Assembly: GCA_016215705.1 (NCBI GenBank) | Contig: JACRIR010000198.1 | Coordinates: forward strand, 1 to 58,171 | Reading direction: 5' to 3' | From: Candidatus Poribacteria bacterium | Lineage (GTDB): Bacteria > Abyssobacteria > SURF-5 | DNA length: 58,171 bases | In this document: positions 42,124 to 51,070 of the stretch, piece after piece | How positions within the stretch are numbered: position 1 is the first letter of the stretch | Layout of the letters: each line of letters opens with the position of its first letter | Translations under genes and position numbers: made by a program | The notes under the pieces: generated by a model | Seen by the model: the letters and a program-made list of their open reading frames with translations, nothing else | What the model was told of the DNA's origin: nothing | Database searches by the model: none

Positions 42124-43241
42124 TCGGGCTTGTTCGACTGTTCCCTTATCCGCTTCTCGCGATCGGCTATCATGAGAAGTATAATAATTGCGAATATTCC
42201 GAGAGTTTGAACAAAAAGGGTCACCGCTCCGATCAGACCGAGGTATCGCAACAGCGTCGCTCCCAGGCCGACGGCAAAAGAAACCAGGTAGATAAAAATG
42301 ACCGCGTCGCGCTTGCTCATGCCGAGATGAACGAGCCGGTGAGAGAAATGACGGTTGTCGCCGACGTGGATGGGTATTCCCGCCCGCCAGCGCAAATAGA
42401 TAACGCCAACCGTGTCAAAAATGGGCACTCCAAGAATGAGTATCGGTGTGAACAATCCCCATGCGCTCATGTGGTCGGGCATGTAGAATGAGCTGACGAC
42501 CGAGAGGGAAGCGAGCACAAATCCGACGAACATTGCCCCCGCATCGCCCATAAAGATTCTGGCGGGGTTGAAATTGAAAACGAGAAACCCCAGCAGCGAC
42601 CCTCCCATCGCGAGTAGTATAGCGGCTGTCAGTGTCTGCCTGAGGGGAAACACTACAAAGAAGAAAACGAGAGTTGCAATCAGCGCCACCCCGGCGCACA
42701 GGCCATCCATATTATCCATGAAATTGAAGGCGTTGACTATCAAGAGAAGCCATATGATCGTCGCAACCGACGTGACAATCGGGTTGGAAATGAATAGCTC
42801 CAGTCTGACGCCGAACGCGACTACGATCACGGCCGCGATAATCTGTACAGCCAGCTTCATCCTTGCGCGAAGCGAATGAAGGTCATCCATCAAACCGACG
42901 GCAAATACGAGCGTGCCCCCGAGCACGATACCCAAAGCGCGGAGCACGGCCGGCTTCTCCCCCAGCGCGGCCGTGTAGTGAAGTTGTTTGGCGATTCCGG
43001 CCAAAAGCCCGAATTTCCCGCCGTATGTATGGAGCGCAAACATGTGGATTGCGATCATCCCCAGGAAAGACAAATAGATCGCCACCCCGCCGAGGTACGG
43101 GATCGGGCGTTCGTGGTTCTTGCGGCCCTCCGGCAAGTCGTAGACACCCAGGCGATTCGATACCGCGATCATTAGCCTTGTCAGTGCCAGAGAAAGCAGC
43201 GCTGAAGCAACAAATATGTAGAGATATATTAAGTACCACAT
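42120..43241 (-). CDS. WecA/TagO-type undecaprenyl-phosphate sugar-1-phosphate transferase
   Basis: 373-residue integral membrane enzyme that starts a lipid-linked glycan by moving a sugar phosphate, often GlcNAc-1-P, from UDP-sugar to undecaprenyl phosphate. About ten hydrophobic segments with cytoplasmic motifs GRKNHERPIPYLGG, the Asp pair in LMDDLHSL, NAFNFMDNMDGL, FNPARIFMGDAG and HVGDNRHFSHRLVHLG. The HFSHRL region belongs to the WecA/TagO side of the family rather than MraY. First gene of the block leading into the polymerase, aroQ and the aminopeptidase. Confidence 0.92.
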   Translation of the reverse strand: MWYLIYLYIFVASALLSLALTRLMIAVSNRLGVYDLPEGRKNHERPIPYLGGVAIYLSFLGMIAIHMFALHTYGGKFGLLAGIAKQLHYTAALGEKPAVLRALGIVLGGTLVFAVGLMDDLHSLRARMKLAVQIIAAVIVVAFGVRLELFISNPIVTSVATIIWLLLIVNAFNFMDNMDGLCAGVALIATLVFFFVVFPLRQTLTAAILLAMGGSLLGFLVFNFNPARIFMGDAGAMFVGFVLASLSVVSSFYMPDHMSAWGLFTPILILGVPIFDTVGVIYLRWRAGIPIHVGDNRHFSHRLVHLGMSKRDAVIFIYLVSFAVGLGATLLRYLGLIGAVTLFVQTLGIFAIIILLMIADREKRIREQSNKPE

Positions 43242-43371
43242 AAGAAATTGGCGAAAACAGGGCGTGCTCTCTTCACAGGATTTGTCCCCATTTTTTCATG
43301 AGAGACATCATGCTCTTATGTTAGCATACATTGAGAACCCAATCAAACGAGCATTTGCGCGCATGGCCCGG

Positions 43372-44517
43372 CTACCTTCGCCTTTCGCTTTTTGCCTTCT
43401 TCTGACCTGCCATCGCCTCCTCATAAACCGCCTCGACCTTCTCAAACATCACTTTCGTGTCGAATTCTTTCCGCGCGCGCTTCTGGGCGAACTGGCCCAT
43501 TCTCTCGCGTCGGGCCGAGTCATCGAGGAGGTCATTTATCGCGCGGGCAAGCGCTGACGAGTCCGCCGGAGGAACAACAAATCCTGTTTTGCCGTCCAGA
43601 TTTACGAACTCGACCCCCGTTCCGAGGCGCGTGCTCACAACCGGTTTGGCGCATGCGTGCGCTTCCAACTGGACAAGCCCATAGGCTTCGCTCCTATAAA
43701 CTGAGGGCAACACAAGAAGAGAGCAGGCGTGATAGAAAACCCAAAGGTCATCTTCAGTTAATTCTCCGAGGAAGTGCGTCTTTTCGGCCACGCCGTAGTT
43801 TGCGGTGAGCGCTTTTAAATCGTTCTCCATCGGCCCGCTCCCGACCACTACAAGCGGCACATTGACTTTGGGCATTGCCTCGATCAGGAACTGAAGCCCC
43901 TTGTAATACCTGAGCTTGCCCACAAAAAGGATAAACTCCGGCCCGAAGATATTGTGAAGTCTGTCGATCTCTGATCGTAGGCGCGAACCGGCTGACTCGG
44001 CCATGCGGGTGTCGACACCGAGCGGAACAATGCGGCATTTGTCACGGACTTCACGAAGGTAGGGAGAAGTGTCAGCATAGATCGGAGACGTGGGCAGTAT
44101 CAACGTCGCGCGGGAAAGAAACCTTCGCAGAAAGGGCCGATAGAACTTGAGCAGAAGCTCCTGCCTTATGATGTCGCTGTGATACGTTACCACCATCGTT
44201 CCGGGCGATCCCGCCAGCAGATATGAAAACTCACAGGTTGGATTGGGCGCGTGGAAATGTAGTATGTCAGCCTTGATTCTTCTCAACCACAAAGGGAATG
44301 ACGGCGGAAGAGGCGCCGACTGAAGGCGGCCCGCCTGTCCCACCTTGATCACGGTGACTCCATCAACGTTCTCGATGCGCGTGAATGGGCCCCGGTTGCA
44401 TACAAGGACCGTAACGTCATGCTTTCTCTTGAAATGGTTGCAGAGTTGCGCGATGTGTTTCTCGATTCCGCCGACGACGGGAGGATAGTAATCCTTGTAC
44501 ACGTGAAGGATTTTCAT
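43372..44517 (-). CDS. Glycosyltransferase, GT4 family (1)
   Basis: 381-residue retaining GT-B enzyme. The N-terminal lobe starts MKILHVYKDYYPPVVGGIEKH, with GKLRYYKGLQFLIEAM at the hinge and the EX7E signature in RSEAYGLVQLEAHACAKPVV. It probably adds a hexose to the growing polysaccharide on the cytoplasmic face. Its start overlaps the stop of the next GT4 gene upstream (ATGA). The sugar is not predictable. Confidence 0.93.
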   Translation of the reverse strand: MKILHVYKDYYPPVVGGIEKHIAQLCNHFKRKHDVTVLVCNRGPFTRIENVDGVTVIKVGQAGRLQSAPLPPSFPLWLRRIKADILHFHAPNPTCEFSYLLAGSPGTMVVTYHSDIIRQELLLKFYRPFLRRFLSRATLILPTSPIYADTSPYLREVRDKCRIVPLGVDTRMAESAGSRLRSEIDRLHNIFGPEFILFVGKLRYYKGLQFLIEAMPKVNVPLVVVGSGPMENDLKALTANYGVAEKTHFLGELTEDDLWVFYHACSLLVLPSVYRSEAYGLVQLEAHACAKPVVSTRLGTGVEFVNLDGKTGFVVPPADSSALARAINDLLDDSARRERMGQFAQKRARKEFDTKVMFEKVEAVYEEAMAGQKKAKSERRR

Positions 44518-45656
44518 CGCGCCTCTTTGAGAGTCCGCAAATAAATATCGAGGGTCTTCTTGGCGGTGGTCAACCAGGAGAAGCGGCTCGCTCGACGCGG
44601 TCCACGCGCGGACAATTCCTTATGGCACTCTTCATCGGTGCAAATCCTCCTCAAAGCGCCCGCGATCGATTCAACCGACGTCGGGTCGACGAGTAACGCG
44701 CAATCACCCACAACCTCGGGCAGAGAAGAACGGTCGGATGTGATCACGGGAGTCGCGCATGACATAGCCTCGAGACACGGCAAACCAAACCCCTCATAAA
44801 GGGACGGATACGCAAATGCGCGCGCCATACTGTGAAGCGCAGCCAGGTCGGAGAGATGGATGTGGCCTGGAAAATGAATGAGGTTCGACAAGTCCAAAGC
44901 TCGCACTTCACGGAATATCTCATTGAAAAGCCAGCCTTTTCTTCCGGCAATGACGAGGTGATGAGGAAGCCCCTTCGAGGCTACTCCGTATGCAAAGGCC
45001 CTTATCAGGCGAGGAATGTTCTTGCGCGGCTCAAGGGTTCCAAGATAAAGGATGAATTGCGCGGGCAGCGAATATTTCTGGCGCACCCTGGCGAGTTCTT
45101 TCTCGTGCGTAACATGGTAGAAACGGAGTGGATCGACCCCGAGATGAACGGTCCGTACCCGGCCGTCACCAAGCCGCAAATGCTCGAGTATGTCTTCTCT
45201 CGTGGAGTCCGAATCGGCTATCACCGAGTTACAACGCCTGACGCTTCGTGGGATAATGCACTTGTAATAGGGCCGACGAACCGGGGAAAACGTCTCGGGA
45301 AACAAGGCAAAGCAGAGGTCGTGAACAGTCACGACTGAAGGAATGTCGGCTCTGAGCGATGCAATGAACGCAGGAAAATGGAAGATGTCTATGCCGAAGT
45401 GGCGGATTTGACCCGGCAGATTGAACTGTTTCCACGCCGCCTGTGAAAGCTGCCCCCTCCCGCAAACCTTGATTGTCCGGAAATTGGGATAGTCGAACAT
45501 GCGCGGTTGTTCAAGATATCCGGAGTATTCGGCGGGACAAAAAAGGAAGTATTCGTTTTCGCTGTCGGCCCGGCCGAGAAACTCGACTAGCTTCTGCGTG
45601 TAATAGCCCGTGCCGCTGCGGTTCGTCACCGCCGTGGCGTCTATGCCTATGCGCAT
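44514..45656 (-). CDS. Glycosyltransferase, GT4 family (2)
   Basis: 380-residue GT-B enzyme starting MRIGIDATAVTNRSGTGYY, with YLGTLEPRKNIPRLIRAF and the EX7E motif in YEGFGLPCLEAMSCATPVI. The opening and the GTLEPRKN motif match mannosyltransferases of the WbaZ/WbcX group, but donor specificity is uncertain. It is translationally coupled to GT4 (1). The upstream 263 bp contain a GGGGACA palindrome and a GGGCG hairpin. Confidence 0.93.
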   Translation of the reverse strand: MRIGIDATAVTNRSGTGYYTQKLVEFLGRADSENEYFLFCPAEYSGYLEQPRMFDYPNFRTIKVCGRGQLSQAAWKQFNLPGQIRHFGIDIFHFPAFIASLRADIPSVVTVHDLCFALFPETFSPVRRPYYKCIIPRSVRRCNSVIADSDSTREDILEHLRLGDGRVRTVHLGVDPLRFYHVTHEKELARVRQKYSLPAQFILYLGTLEPRKNIPRLIRAFAYGVASKGLPHHLVIAGRKGWLFNEIFREVRALDLSNLIHFPGHIHLSDLAALHSMARAFAYPSLYEGFGLPCLEAMSCATPVITSDRSSLPEVVGDCALLVDPTSVESIAGALRRICTDEECHKELSARGPRRASRFSWLTTAKKTLDIYLRTLKEAR

Positions 45657-45731
45657 GACAGCAAGTTCCTCATTTCGACCTCGTGAAAAACACTCCGGCG
45701 ATCGGTAGTTGCGAACAGCCGAAAGCCGCGC

Positions 45732-45768
45732 TTATTCGGGGACACCATGCCCCATGGTGTCCCCGATT
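45732..45768. repeat. GGGGACA palindrome, copy 6
   Basis: Arms ATTCGGGGACACCATG and CATGGTGTCCCCGAT around CCC. The core matches copies 1 and 3; the inner bases differ but compensate, so the hairpin is kept. Lies upstream of GT4 (2). Confidence 0.82.
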
Positions 45769-45769
45769 T

Positions 45770-45890
45770 TCTTGATTCATGCCTGTAGGGGCGCAATTCA
45801 TTGCGCCCGCGTGACTTCCATGCAAATTGTCGCGAGAAATCACGACACAGATTCAAGAATTTGACAGTGAGCAATATAGAGGCTTTCTGC
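45770..45890 (-). repeat. Dispersed repeat with GGGCG hairpin, copy A
   Basis: About 110 bp that match 57890-58000 in the opposite orientation. It contains the 20-bp palindrome GGGCGCAAT-TC-ATTGCGCCC (45789-45808). Both copies share TTGCATGGAA and a CTTGAAT stretch, and the spurious translations of the two are also alike. It looks like a decayed mobile or REP-like unit. Confidence 0.75.
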
Positions 45891-45919
45891 CACATGTAAC
45901 ACCGGCCAAGACCGACTGA

Positions 45920-47305
45920 TCACTGTGTCCCCGCAGACACGCGACGCAGGGTCTGACGAATCGTCTCCGCTATCCCCTGCTCCTGCCTATATACGCGAAG
46001 CCGCTTTGCATTGTATGCGGCCATTTGTCGGAAACGTATCAATAAATTGTCCGGCTTGAGAAGACGACCGACTTCCTCAGGCGGCAACAGCGGCTCGGAC
46101 CTGGATTGCTTGCCGGCAAAACTGACAATGGCGTCAGCGGCCGCCTCGGGCGAATGATTGCGACTGATGTAATCTCGAGCGGCTAGGCCTATGACATGAC
46201 GCCGATTAGCGTCCGAGACAAGCCGCATCAGAGTGTCGGCAAGGTCAAGGCTTTCCGACGGCCCGATATCTATCTTGACACACGTCGGGTCGGGAAATTC
46301 AGCGAATTGGGCGTAGTTCGACACTGCCACGAGTTTGCCGCGCCCTAACATCTCAATTAGCGAGGCCGACATCTCGCCATTACTCGGATACCTCAGATTT
46401 ACGCATACGTCGGCGATCTCCATCAGGCCGTCAAGCTCCGACCGCGCAAGATATCCCAAATACTTCACGTTCTTGAAGTTTCCCCTTTCGATCGACCGGG
46501 CCAGCGGAAACCGGGGGGAAACTTCGCCGGAAAGAAGAAAAACGCTTTCTGGAAACTTGGCGTTGAACTTTCGGAACGCCTCGAGCGCCACGTCTATCCT
46601 CTTTGCAGGAGTCATATGGCCGACCGACGCAACGACAAAGCATCGGGCCGGTATGCCGAACTTCTCGCGAAATGCTTGCGCAGATTCAGACTGCGTTTCT
46701 GCGGACAGTCCTGCAGTTTGGGTACGTCCCGAATCAATCGGAAAATATGGGAAGTTGACTTTGAGCACATTGGCGCGCGGCGCCTCTTTCAACACGATGG
46801 AGCGCCCATACTCTGTCATTACGATTGTTCCGCGCGAGCATGCGGCGACGACTCCCGCCATAGGAAAACGGTAAGGGTCTCCTTTCATCGACATGAATTG
46901 GGCCACATCTCCGGATGACACATTCGGCCAACAGAGCTGCACCAAACGGCTGAATGCCCCGAAGTCGCCTCTCTCCAGGGTATATTTCGCAAAAAACTGG
47001 TTCAGAACGCAGTCGTGAAGGAGCGCCATTGACGGGACTCTTGTCAACGCCTCGAAAACGCGCTTGTGAAACCGATAGTGGTTGCCCATGTTGTAGAGAG
47101 CCGCGTCGTAAGCGGAGGGGTTTGAGAGAAATACCGAAATGTCCTCGACGGGAAATCGTCTCGCAGCGGCGAGCCCGCCCGAAGAGCGCCGGTCGGTGAA
47201 GAGATGGACTTCGCACCGCTGCCTCAAATAGGGAAGCAGACTTTCGGTGAAGCCGGCCACGCCGGTCCTTCCCGGACTGAGCGGTCCGATACAAGCAAGT
47301 TTCAT
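45920..47305 (-). CDS. Glycosyltransferase, GT4 family (3), long form
   Basis: 461-residue GT-B enzyme starting MKLACIGPLSPGRTGVAGF. Conserved hinge region VASVGHMTPAKRIDVALEAF and an EX7E-type motif in NGEMSASLIEMLGRGKLVAVS. The last 70 residues are a basic helical extension (YNAKRLRVYRQEQGI), perhaps membrane-associated. Its ATG overlaps the end of the upstream GT2 gene by 4 bp. Confidence 0.9.
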   Translation of the reverse strand: MKLACIGPLSPGRTGVAGFTESLLPYLRQRCEVHLFTDRRSSGGLAAARRFPVEDISVFLSNPSAYDAALYNMGNHYRFHKRVFEALTRVPSMALLHDCVLNQFFAKYTLERGDFGAFSRLVQLCWPNVSSGDVAQFMSMKGDPYRFPMAGVVAACSRGTIVMTEYGRSIVLKEAPRANVLKVNFPYFPIDSGRTQTAGLSAETQSESAQAFREKFGIPARCFVVASVGHMTPAKRIDVALEAFRKFNAKFPESVFLLSGEVSPRFPLARSIERGNFKNVKYLGYLARSELDGLMEIADVCVNLRYPSNGEMSASLIEMLGRGKLVAVSNYAQFAEFPDPTCVKIDIGPSESLDLADTLMRLVSDANRRHVIGLAARDYISRNHSPEAAADAIVSFAGKQSRSEPLLPPEEVGRLLKPDNLLIRFRQMAAYNAKRLRVYRQEQGIAETIRQTLRRVSAGTQ

Positions 47306-48312
47306 GAAACCCCCTCGACCGGCCTGCCTCGAAGGTCTATCTCTTTGACGACGGATCGATTCCTCAAAAGAATGCTCTCGATGTAACTATCAGGAACCCT
47401 CCTATGCGCCTGAGTTACACGCCGCTTCTTCAGCGTGCTTGCCAGGCGTCCCATAGCAGCGCACAGACCCAAAACAGCGGAAACGTCTCCCTTGAGCAAA
47501 GGCGACAACGTACGCTTTGCTATTTCCCAAGAGATTGTGTGCGCATACTTGAAGATAAGCCTCGAGGGAAAGTCCCTTACTATGACCGCAAAAGAGTTCC
47601 GGGCAAAAAAATAATTCCTTGACTTCGGCAAGAAGCCTCCGCTGGCGCCCTCCTCATGGTAAACCCGGGCCGTTGGCGCAAATATGCACTTGTAACCTAG
47701 CAACTGGGCTCTGAAACTATAGTCGACATCTTCGTAGTACATGAAGAAGTCCTCATCTAGTGGGCCGACATCCTCAAAAACACTCCGACGGAACATCCCC
47801 GCTCCCCCGCACGGGCCGAATACCCAGTTCCGACTCGCAAACTGAGGAGCGTCTTTGACGCCAAACCCAATGTCGTGATTGGAACCCGTGATACTGTACC
47901 CGAGTCCAACCGAGTTTATTATCGTGTGGTCTCGCGCAAAGAGCATCTTTGGCGCAGCCATCGCGGCCGAATGCTCATCTCTCAGCGCATTGTACAACTC
48001 ACGGATAAACTCGCGCTCAGCACGGGTATCATTGTTCAGTATAACAACGAACTCGCCCAGAACTCTCTGGATACCAGCGTTCACAGCAGCCGAAAACCCC
48101 CTATTTACTGAGAGCTTAATTAAATGAACGTTTGGATAATTAGCCTCAAGCACATGAACCGACCTGTCACTCGATCCATTATCGGCAACCACTATTTCCA
48201 GATTCCTATATGACTGCTCCAAAAGCGAATTGAGACATACCGGAAGACACATCTCTCCGTTGTAGTTGGGAATCACTACGGATATCAACGGATCCGTCAC
48301 ACTCGTTGTCAT
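47302..48312 (-). CDS. Glycosyltransferase, GT2 family (rhamnosyltransferase-like, 1)
   Basis: 336-residue GT-A enzyme. It has SVVIPNYNGEMCLPVCLNSL, the DXD-equivalent NNDTRAEREF, PCGGAGMFRRSVFEDVG and YYEDVDYSFRAQLLGYKC. This set is typical of rhamnosyltransferase-like GT2 enzymes. The next gene upstream has the same layout and is probably a paralogue. The C-terminal part is basic. Confidence 0.92.
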   Translation of the reverse strand: MTTSVTDPLISVVIPNYNGEMCLPVCLNSLLEQSYRNLEIVVADNGSSDRSVHVLEANYPNVHLIKLSVNRGFSAAVNAGIQRVLGEFVVILNNDTRAEREFIRELYNALRDEHSAAMAAPKMLFARDHTIINSVGLGYSITGSNHDIGFGVKDAPQFASRNWVFGPCGGAGMFRRSVFEDVGPLDEDFFMYYEDVDYSFRAQLLGYKCIFAPTARVYHEEGASGGFLPKSRNYFFARNSFAVIVRDFPSRLIFKYAHTISWEIAKRTLSPLLKGDVSAVLGLCAAMGRLASTLKKRRVTQAHRRVPDSYIESILLRNRSVVKEIDLRGRPVEGVS

Positions 48313-48350
48313 TCTCTCAACCGCCCGCCCCTAAACCCATGGACCGATCA

Positions 48351-49313
48351 TCATGATATTGAGTCCATTTCCAGTGAGCAGAGAATTTCACCAACAGAAA
48401 CCCTTGTTCTGTACGCTGTTATCCTATTCTTCTTAACAAAGTACTTTAGCTCTTTCAGAGCAGCCAGATACCCTCTTGTGACAGTAGTTTCACCGCTCAA
48501 AAGCGTCTTAATCGAATGTTTTAAACATGCGGGAATCAAGCGGCCGAAGTACCGGTATCGCAGGCTGTCAGGCAGATTCTTGGCCAGCACTAGTATTTGA
48601 TTCCGAGAACAGTAATAGATGTGGGATTTGTTGGCGGGCGAGGCGGTTCCACCTCCGACATGATATACAACGGCCGTCGGCACATAGCGACACTTATAAC
48701 CTGCAAGTTGAGCGCGAAAGCTGAGGTCAGCATCCTCGTACCACATAAAGAGGTCCTCGTCGAACAGGCCAACCTCATCAAAGAGCTTCCTTTTATACAT
48801 GGCCGCGCCCGCACAGGCGCCGAATATGGGGCGGGGGCGGTCATATCTGTCACCGTCTCTCTTGCCATAGCCAACGTCGAAGGCCGTGCCGGCGCACGTG
48901 AACCCGATTCCGATGGAGTTAATGACATCGGGCCTGTCGGCAAAGAGCATTTTGGAAGAGCAGGAACCGACGGAGGGATTCTCATCGAGCGCCCGTTCTA
49001 GTTCAGAGAGCCATTGAGCCGTCGCGCGAGTGTCGTTATTGAGGAGAGCGACGTAGTCGCCTCCGGCATGGCGAATGCCTTCGTTCGCTGCTGCAGCGAA
49101 GCCTCTGTTCGAGCCCAGCTCGATAAGGCGCACCTTCGGATATGAGCTTGCGACGAGGGATGCCGTGTCATCGGTCGAACCATCGTCGACAAGGATAATC
49201 TCCTCTGGCTTCCTCAGTTGCTGTTCGAGCGAGTTCAGACAGTCCGGGATGTACCTCGAACCGTTGAAAGTAGGGATGACAACGCTTATTGTCGGCGCTG
49301 TTTTTTCGCTCAC
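48351..49313 (-). CDS. Glycosyltransferase, GT2 family (rhamnosyltransferase-like, 2)
   Basis: 320-residue GT-A enzyme, first gene of the polysaccharide block, paralogous to GT2 (1): SVVIPTFNGSRYIPDCLNSL, LVDDGSTDDTASLV, NNDTRATAQWLSELE, GACAGAAMYKRKLFDEVGLF and YEDADLSFRAQLAGYKC. A GTG at 49313 with AGGA 9 bp upstream is preferred over the TTG at 49331. A promoter lies at 49354-49383. Confidence 0.9.
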   Translation of the reverse strand: MSEKTAPTISVVIPTFNGSRYIPDCLNSLEQQLRKPEEIILVDDGSTDDTASLVASSYPKVRLIELGSNRGFAAAANEGIRHAGGDYVALLNNDTRATAQWLSELERALDENPSVGSCSSKMLFADRPDVINSIGIGFTCAGTAFDVGYGKRDGDRYDRPRPIFGACAGAAMYKRKLFDEVGLFDEDLFMWYEDADLSFRAQLAGYKCRYVPTAVVYHVGGGTASPANKSHIYYCSRNQILVLAKNLPDSLRYRYFGRLIPACLKHSIKTLLSGETTVTRGYLAALKELKYFVKKNRITAYRTRVSVGEILCSLEMDSIS

Positions 49314-49353
49314 GTTCTCACATCCTGTCAATTGTTAGTCCTCGTTAGACTTA

Positions 49354-49383
49354 ATTTTAACAGAAGCAAGGACGCATTTTCAA
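49354..49383 (-). promoter_or_regulatory. Promoter of the glycosyltransferase block
   Basis: Minus strand: TTGAAA (49378-49383), 18-bp spacer, TAAAAT (49354-49359), about 45 bp before the first GT2 gene. Confidence 0.55.
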
Positions 49384-49400
49384 GGAAATCACGAGGAAAG

Positions 49401-49430
49401 TTGAAAAGGGCCGTGCGAATAAGATAAACT
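49401..49430 (+). promoter_or_regulatory. Promoter of the amidohydrolase gene
   Basis: TTGAAA (49401-49406), 18-bp spacer, TAAACT (49425-49430), divergent from the glycosyltransferase promoter and about 45 bp before the amidohydrolase start. Confidence 0.5.
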
Positions 49431-49475
49431 TATTGGCGCTGGCGCGGAGACCGATTCTGACGGAGGAAGACAATC

Positions 49476-50357
49476 TTGAAGATAATCGATATGCACACGC
49501 ACGCGCAGGATATCCTGTTCCCTGCGGACGCCGCACCCCGGATACGCCCCTCAAGGGGCGTTTTGATTCGGCTCTTTGAATGGCAGCGATTCAATTGGTA
49601 CTCGCCGGATTGGGTCACGCACTCGCTCCGAAAAACCATTGCAAAAGAGAGCCAGGCGCGCAATGCGATGGCATCGGTGGAAGATCTGATGAGCGGAATG
49701 GAACGGACTGGCATAACGCACAGCGCTGTCCTGCCGGTAGAGCCCTATGGGAACACTGCGGTAGTCATCGATGCCGCAAAGAAGGATAAACGCATCATCC
49801 CGTTTGCGTCTGTTGATCCGAACGATGCCCACCGGGTGGAGAAGCTGAGGAACTATGTCGCTGGCGGATGCCGTGGGCTGAAATTGCATCCGATCATACA
49901 GGATTTTCATCCCTCCGGCCCCGAGTGCATGGAGACCGTCGAGGAGTTCAGCAAGTATGGCCTACCCGTCTTCTTCCACTGCGGCCAAAGTTCCTACTAT
50001 GTGCCCGAGTCCGAATCGGAGAGTTACGGGAAGCCTGAGAACTACGTGAAGACATTTGCGGCTTTTCCTCACACCAAATTCGTAGTGGGTCACATGGGGT
50101 TGTTGGAAGCCCGCGAAGCCATAGAAATCGCACAAGTCTTCAGTAATGTATATCTCGAAACAAGCTTTCAGCCCATGCATATGGTGAGACGAGCGGTCGA
50201 GAAAGTGGGCGCCGACAGGGTCATGTTTGGAACCGATTGGCCATTTGGAGGCCAACGCTACGAACTCGCAATCGTACTCGATCTTACCGACAAGAACCCA
50301 TGGCTCAGAGAAAGGCTGCTTTGGAAGAACGCCGAGGACTTGATTGGAAAGGTATAA
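49476..50357 (+). CDS. Amidohydrolase (TIM-barrel, amidohydrolase_2 family)
   Basis: 293-residue metal hydrolase or decarboxylase. MKIIDMHTHA holds the HXH metal site; later ligands are in GLKLHPIIQDFHP, VFFHCGQSS, VVGHMGLLEA and FGTDWPFGG, which holds the catalytic Asp. The amidohydrolase_2 group includes 2-pyrone-4,6-dicarboxylate and 4-oxalomesaconate hydrolases and decarboxylases. The start is a TTG at 49476 with GGAGGAAGA 5 bp upstream; the next ATG would remove the HXH lead-in. Single gene, with its own promoter. Confidence 0.88.
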   Translation: MKIIDMHTHAQDILFPADAAPRIRPSRGVLIRLFEWQRFNWYSPDWVTHSLRKTIAKESQARNAMASVEDLMSGMERTGITHSAVLPVEPYGNTAVVIDAAKKDKRIIPFASVDPNDAHRVEKLRNYVAGGCRGLKLHPIIQDFHPSGPECMETVEEFSKYGLPVFFHCGQSSYYVPESESESYGKPENYVKTFAAFPHTKFVVGHMGLLEAREAIEIAQVFSNVYLETSFQPMHMVRRAVEKVGADRVMFGTDWPFGGQRYELAIVLDLTDKNPWLRERLLWKNAEDLIGKV

Positions 50358-50602
50358 AGAACGCAAAAGGGCAAGAGCAAAGGGAGATTCTTCGCTTCAC
50401 TCAGAATGACGTTCCACTTCGGGATTCCGATATCACATTCGTGACATTCGCACAATTCGTGGAATTCGTGTTCCAAATCTTCTTTTCTTTATTCATGCGA
50501 TTCGTCTCGCGCCTTGCGTCCCGCGTTTCGCGGGATGACATTCGTGTTCCCGGAACTTCTACTTTTCTCCTTTTTCCTTTCCCGCTTCCGCCTTTTCGCC
50601 CC
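50358..50602. repeat. Composite repeat island downstream of the amidohydrolase gene
   Basis: Contains TTCTTCGCTTCACTCAGAAT (50389), near-identical to the copy at 34741, then TTCGTG-spaced segments (about 50440-50550) similar to those at 55245-55345, and CTTTTCGCC pieces. No gene. Confidence 0.7.
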
Positions 50603-51070
50603 TTATTGTTCGTTTTGCTTCCACTCAGGAACTTTGGCGCTGCTGTTTTCAGTCGGCAGAATCATATACGTCGCCAGACATTTGCCCACGAGACGCCCGT
50701 CATGGTCCTTCAAGGTAACGTCGCCTATTGCCGTCCGGCGACCGCAATGAACAATATGCCCCTCTGCGATGACTTCGCCCGAGGCTACCGGAGCAATGAA
50801 GTTGACCTTCATCTCGATTGTCGTGAAAGTCTTGTCGGTTCCGACAAGACCCCACAGCGCAATCGCGACGGCCGAGTCCGCAACAGCCGCGAACGCTCCT
50901 CCGTGCATCACACCGAATGGCTGCGTGAGCTCTTTTCGGAATGGGAGCCGAAACTTTGAATAACCGGCCCGCGCCTCGACTACTTCCATCCCGATAAGTT
51001 TATACATTGGTATCTGGTTGGCATGCCGGCGCAATGCCTCAAAATCAACTTGGGGAACTTTCTCGTTCAC
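50603..51070 (-). CDS. PaaI-type hotdog thioesterase
   Basis: 155-residue acyl-CoA thioesterase of the PaaI/YigI group. Key region HGGAFAAVADSAVAIAL with the catalytic Asp, then EMKVNFIAPVASGEVIAEG and GDVTLKDHDGRLVGKC. Small hotdog proteins of this type are tetramers that release aryl or acyl groups from CoA. GTG start at 51070 with GGAGG 10 bp upstream. Not linked to the acyl-CoA operon. Confidence 0.9.
   Translation of the reverse strand: MNEKVPQVDFEALRRHANQIPMYKLIGMEVVEARAGYSKFRLPFRKELTQPFGVMHGGAFAAVADSAVAIALWGLVGTDKTFTTIEMKVNFIAPVASGEVIAEGHIVHCGRRTAIGDVTLKDHDGRLVGKCLATYMILPTENSSAKVPEWKQNEQ

Noticed and set aside
45647-45895. Small open frame whose translation resembles that of 57804-58070
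   Set aside because: The similarity comes from two copies of a DNA repeat with hairpins; the frames have no start site support.
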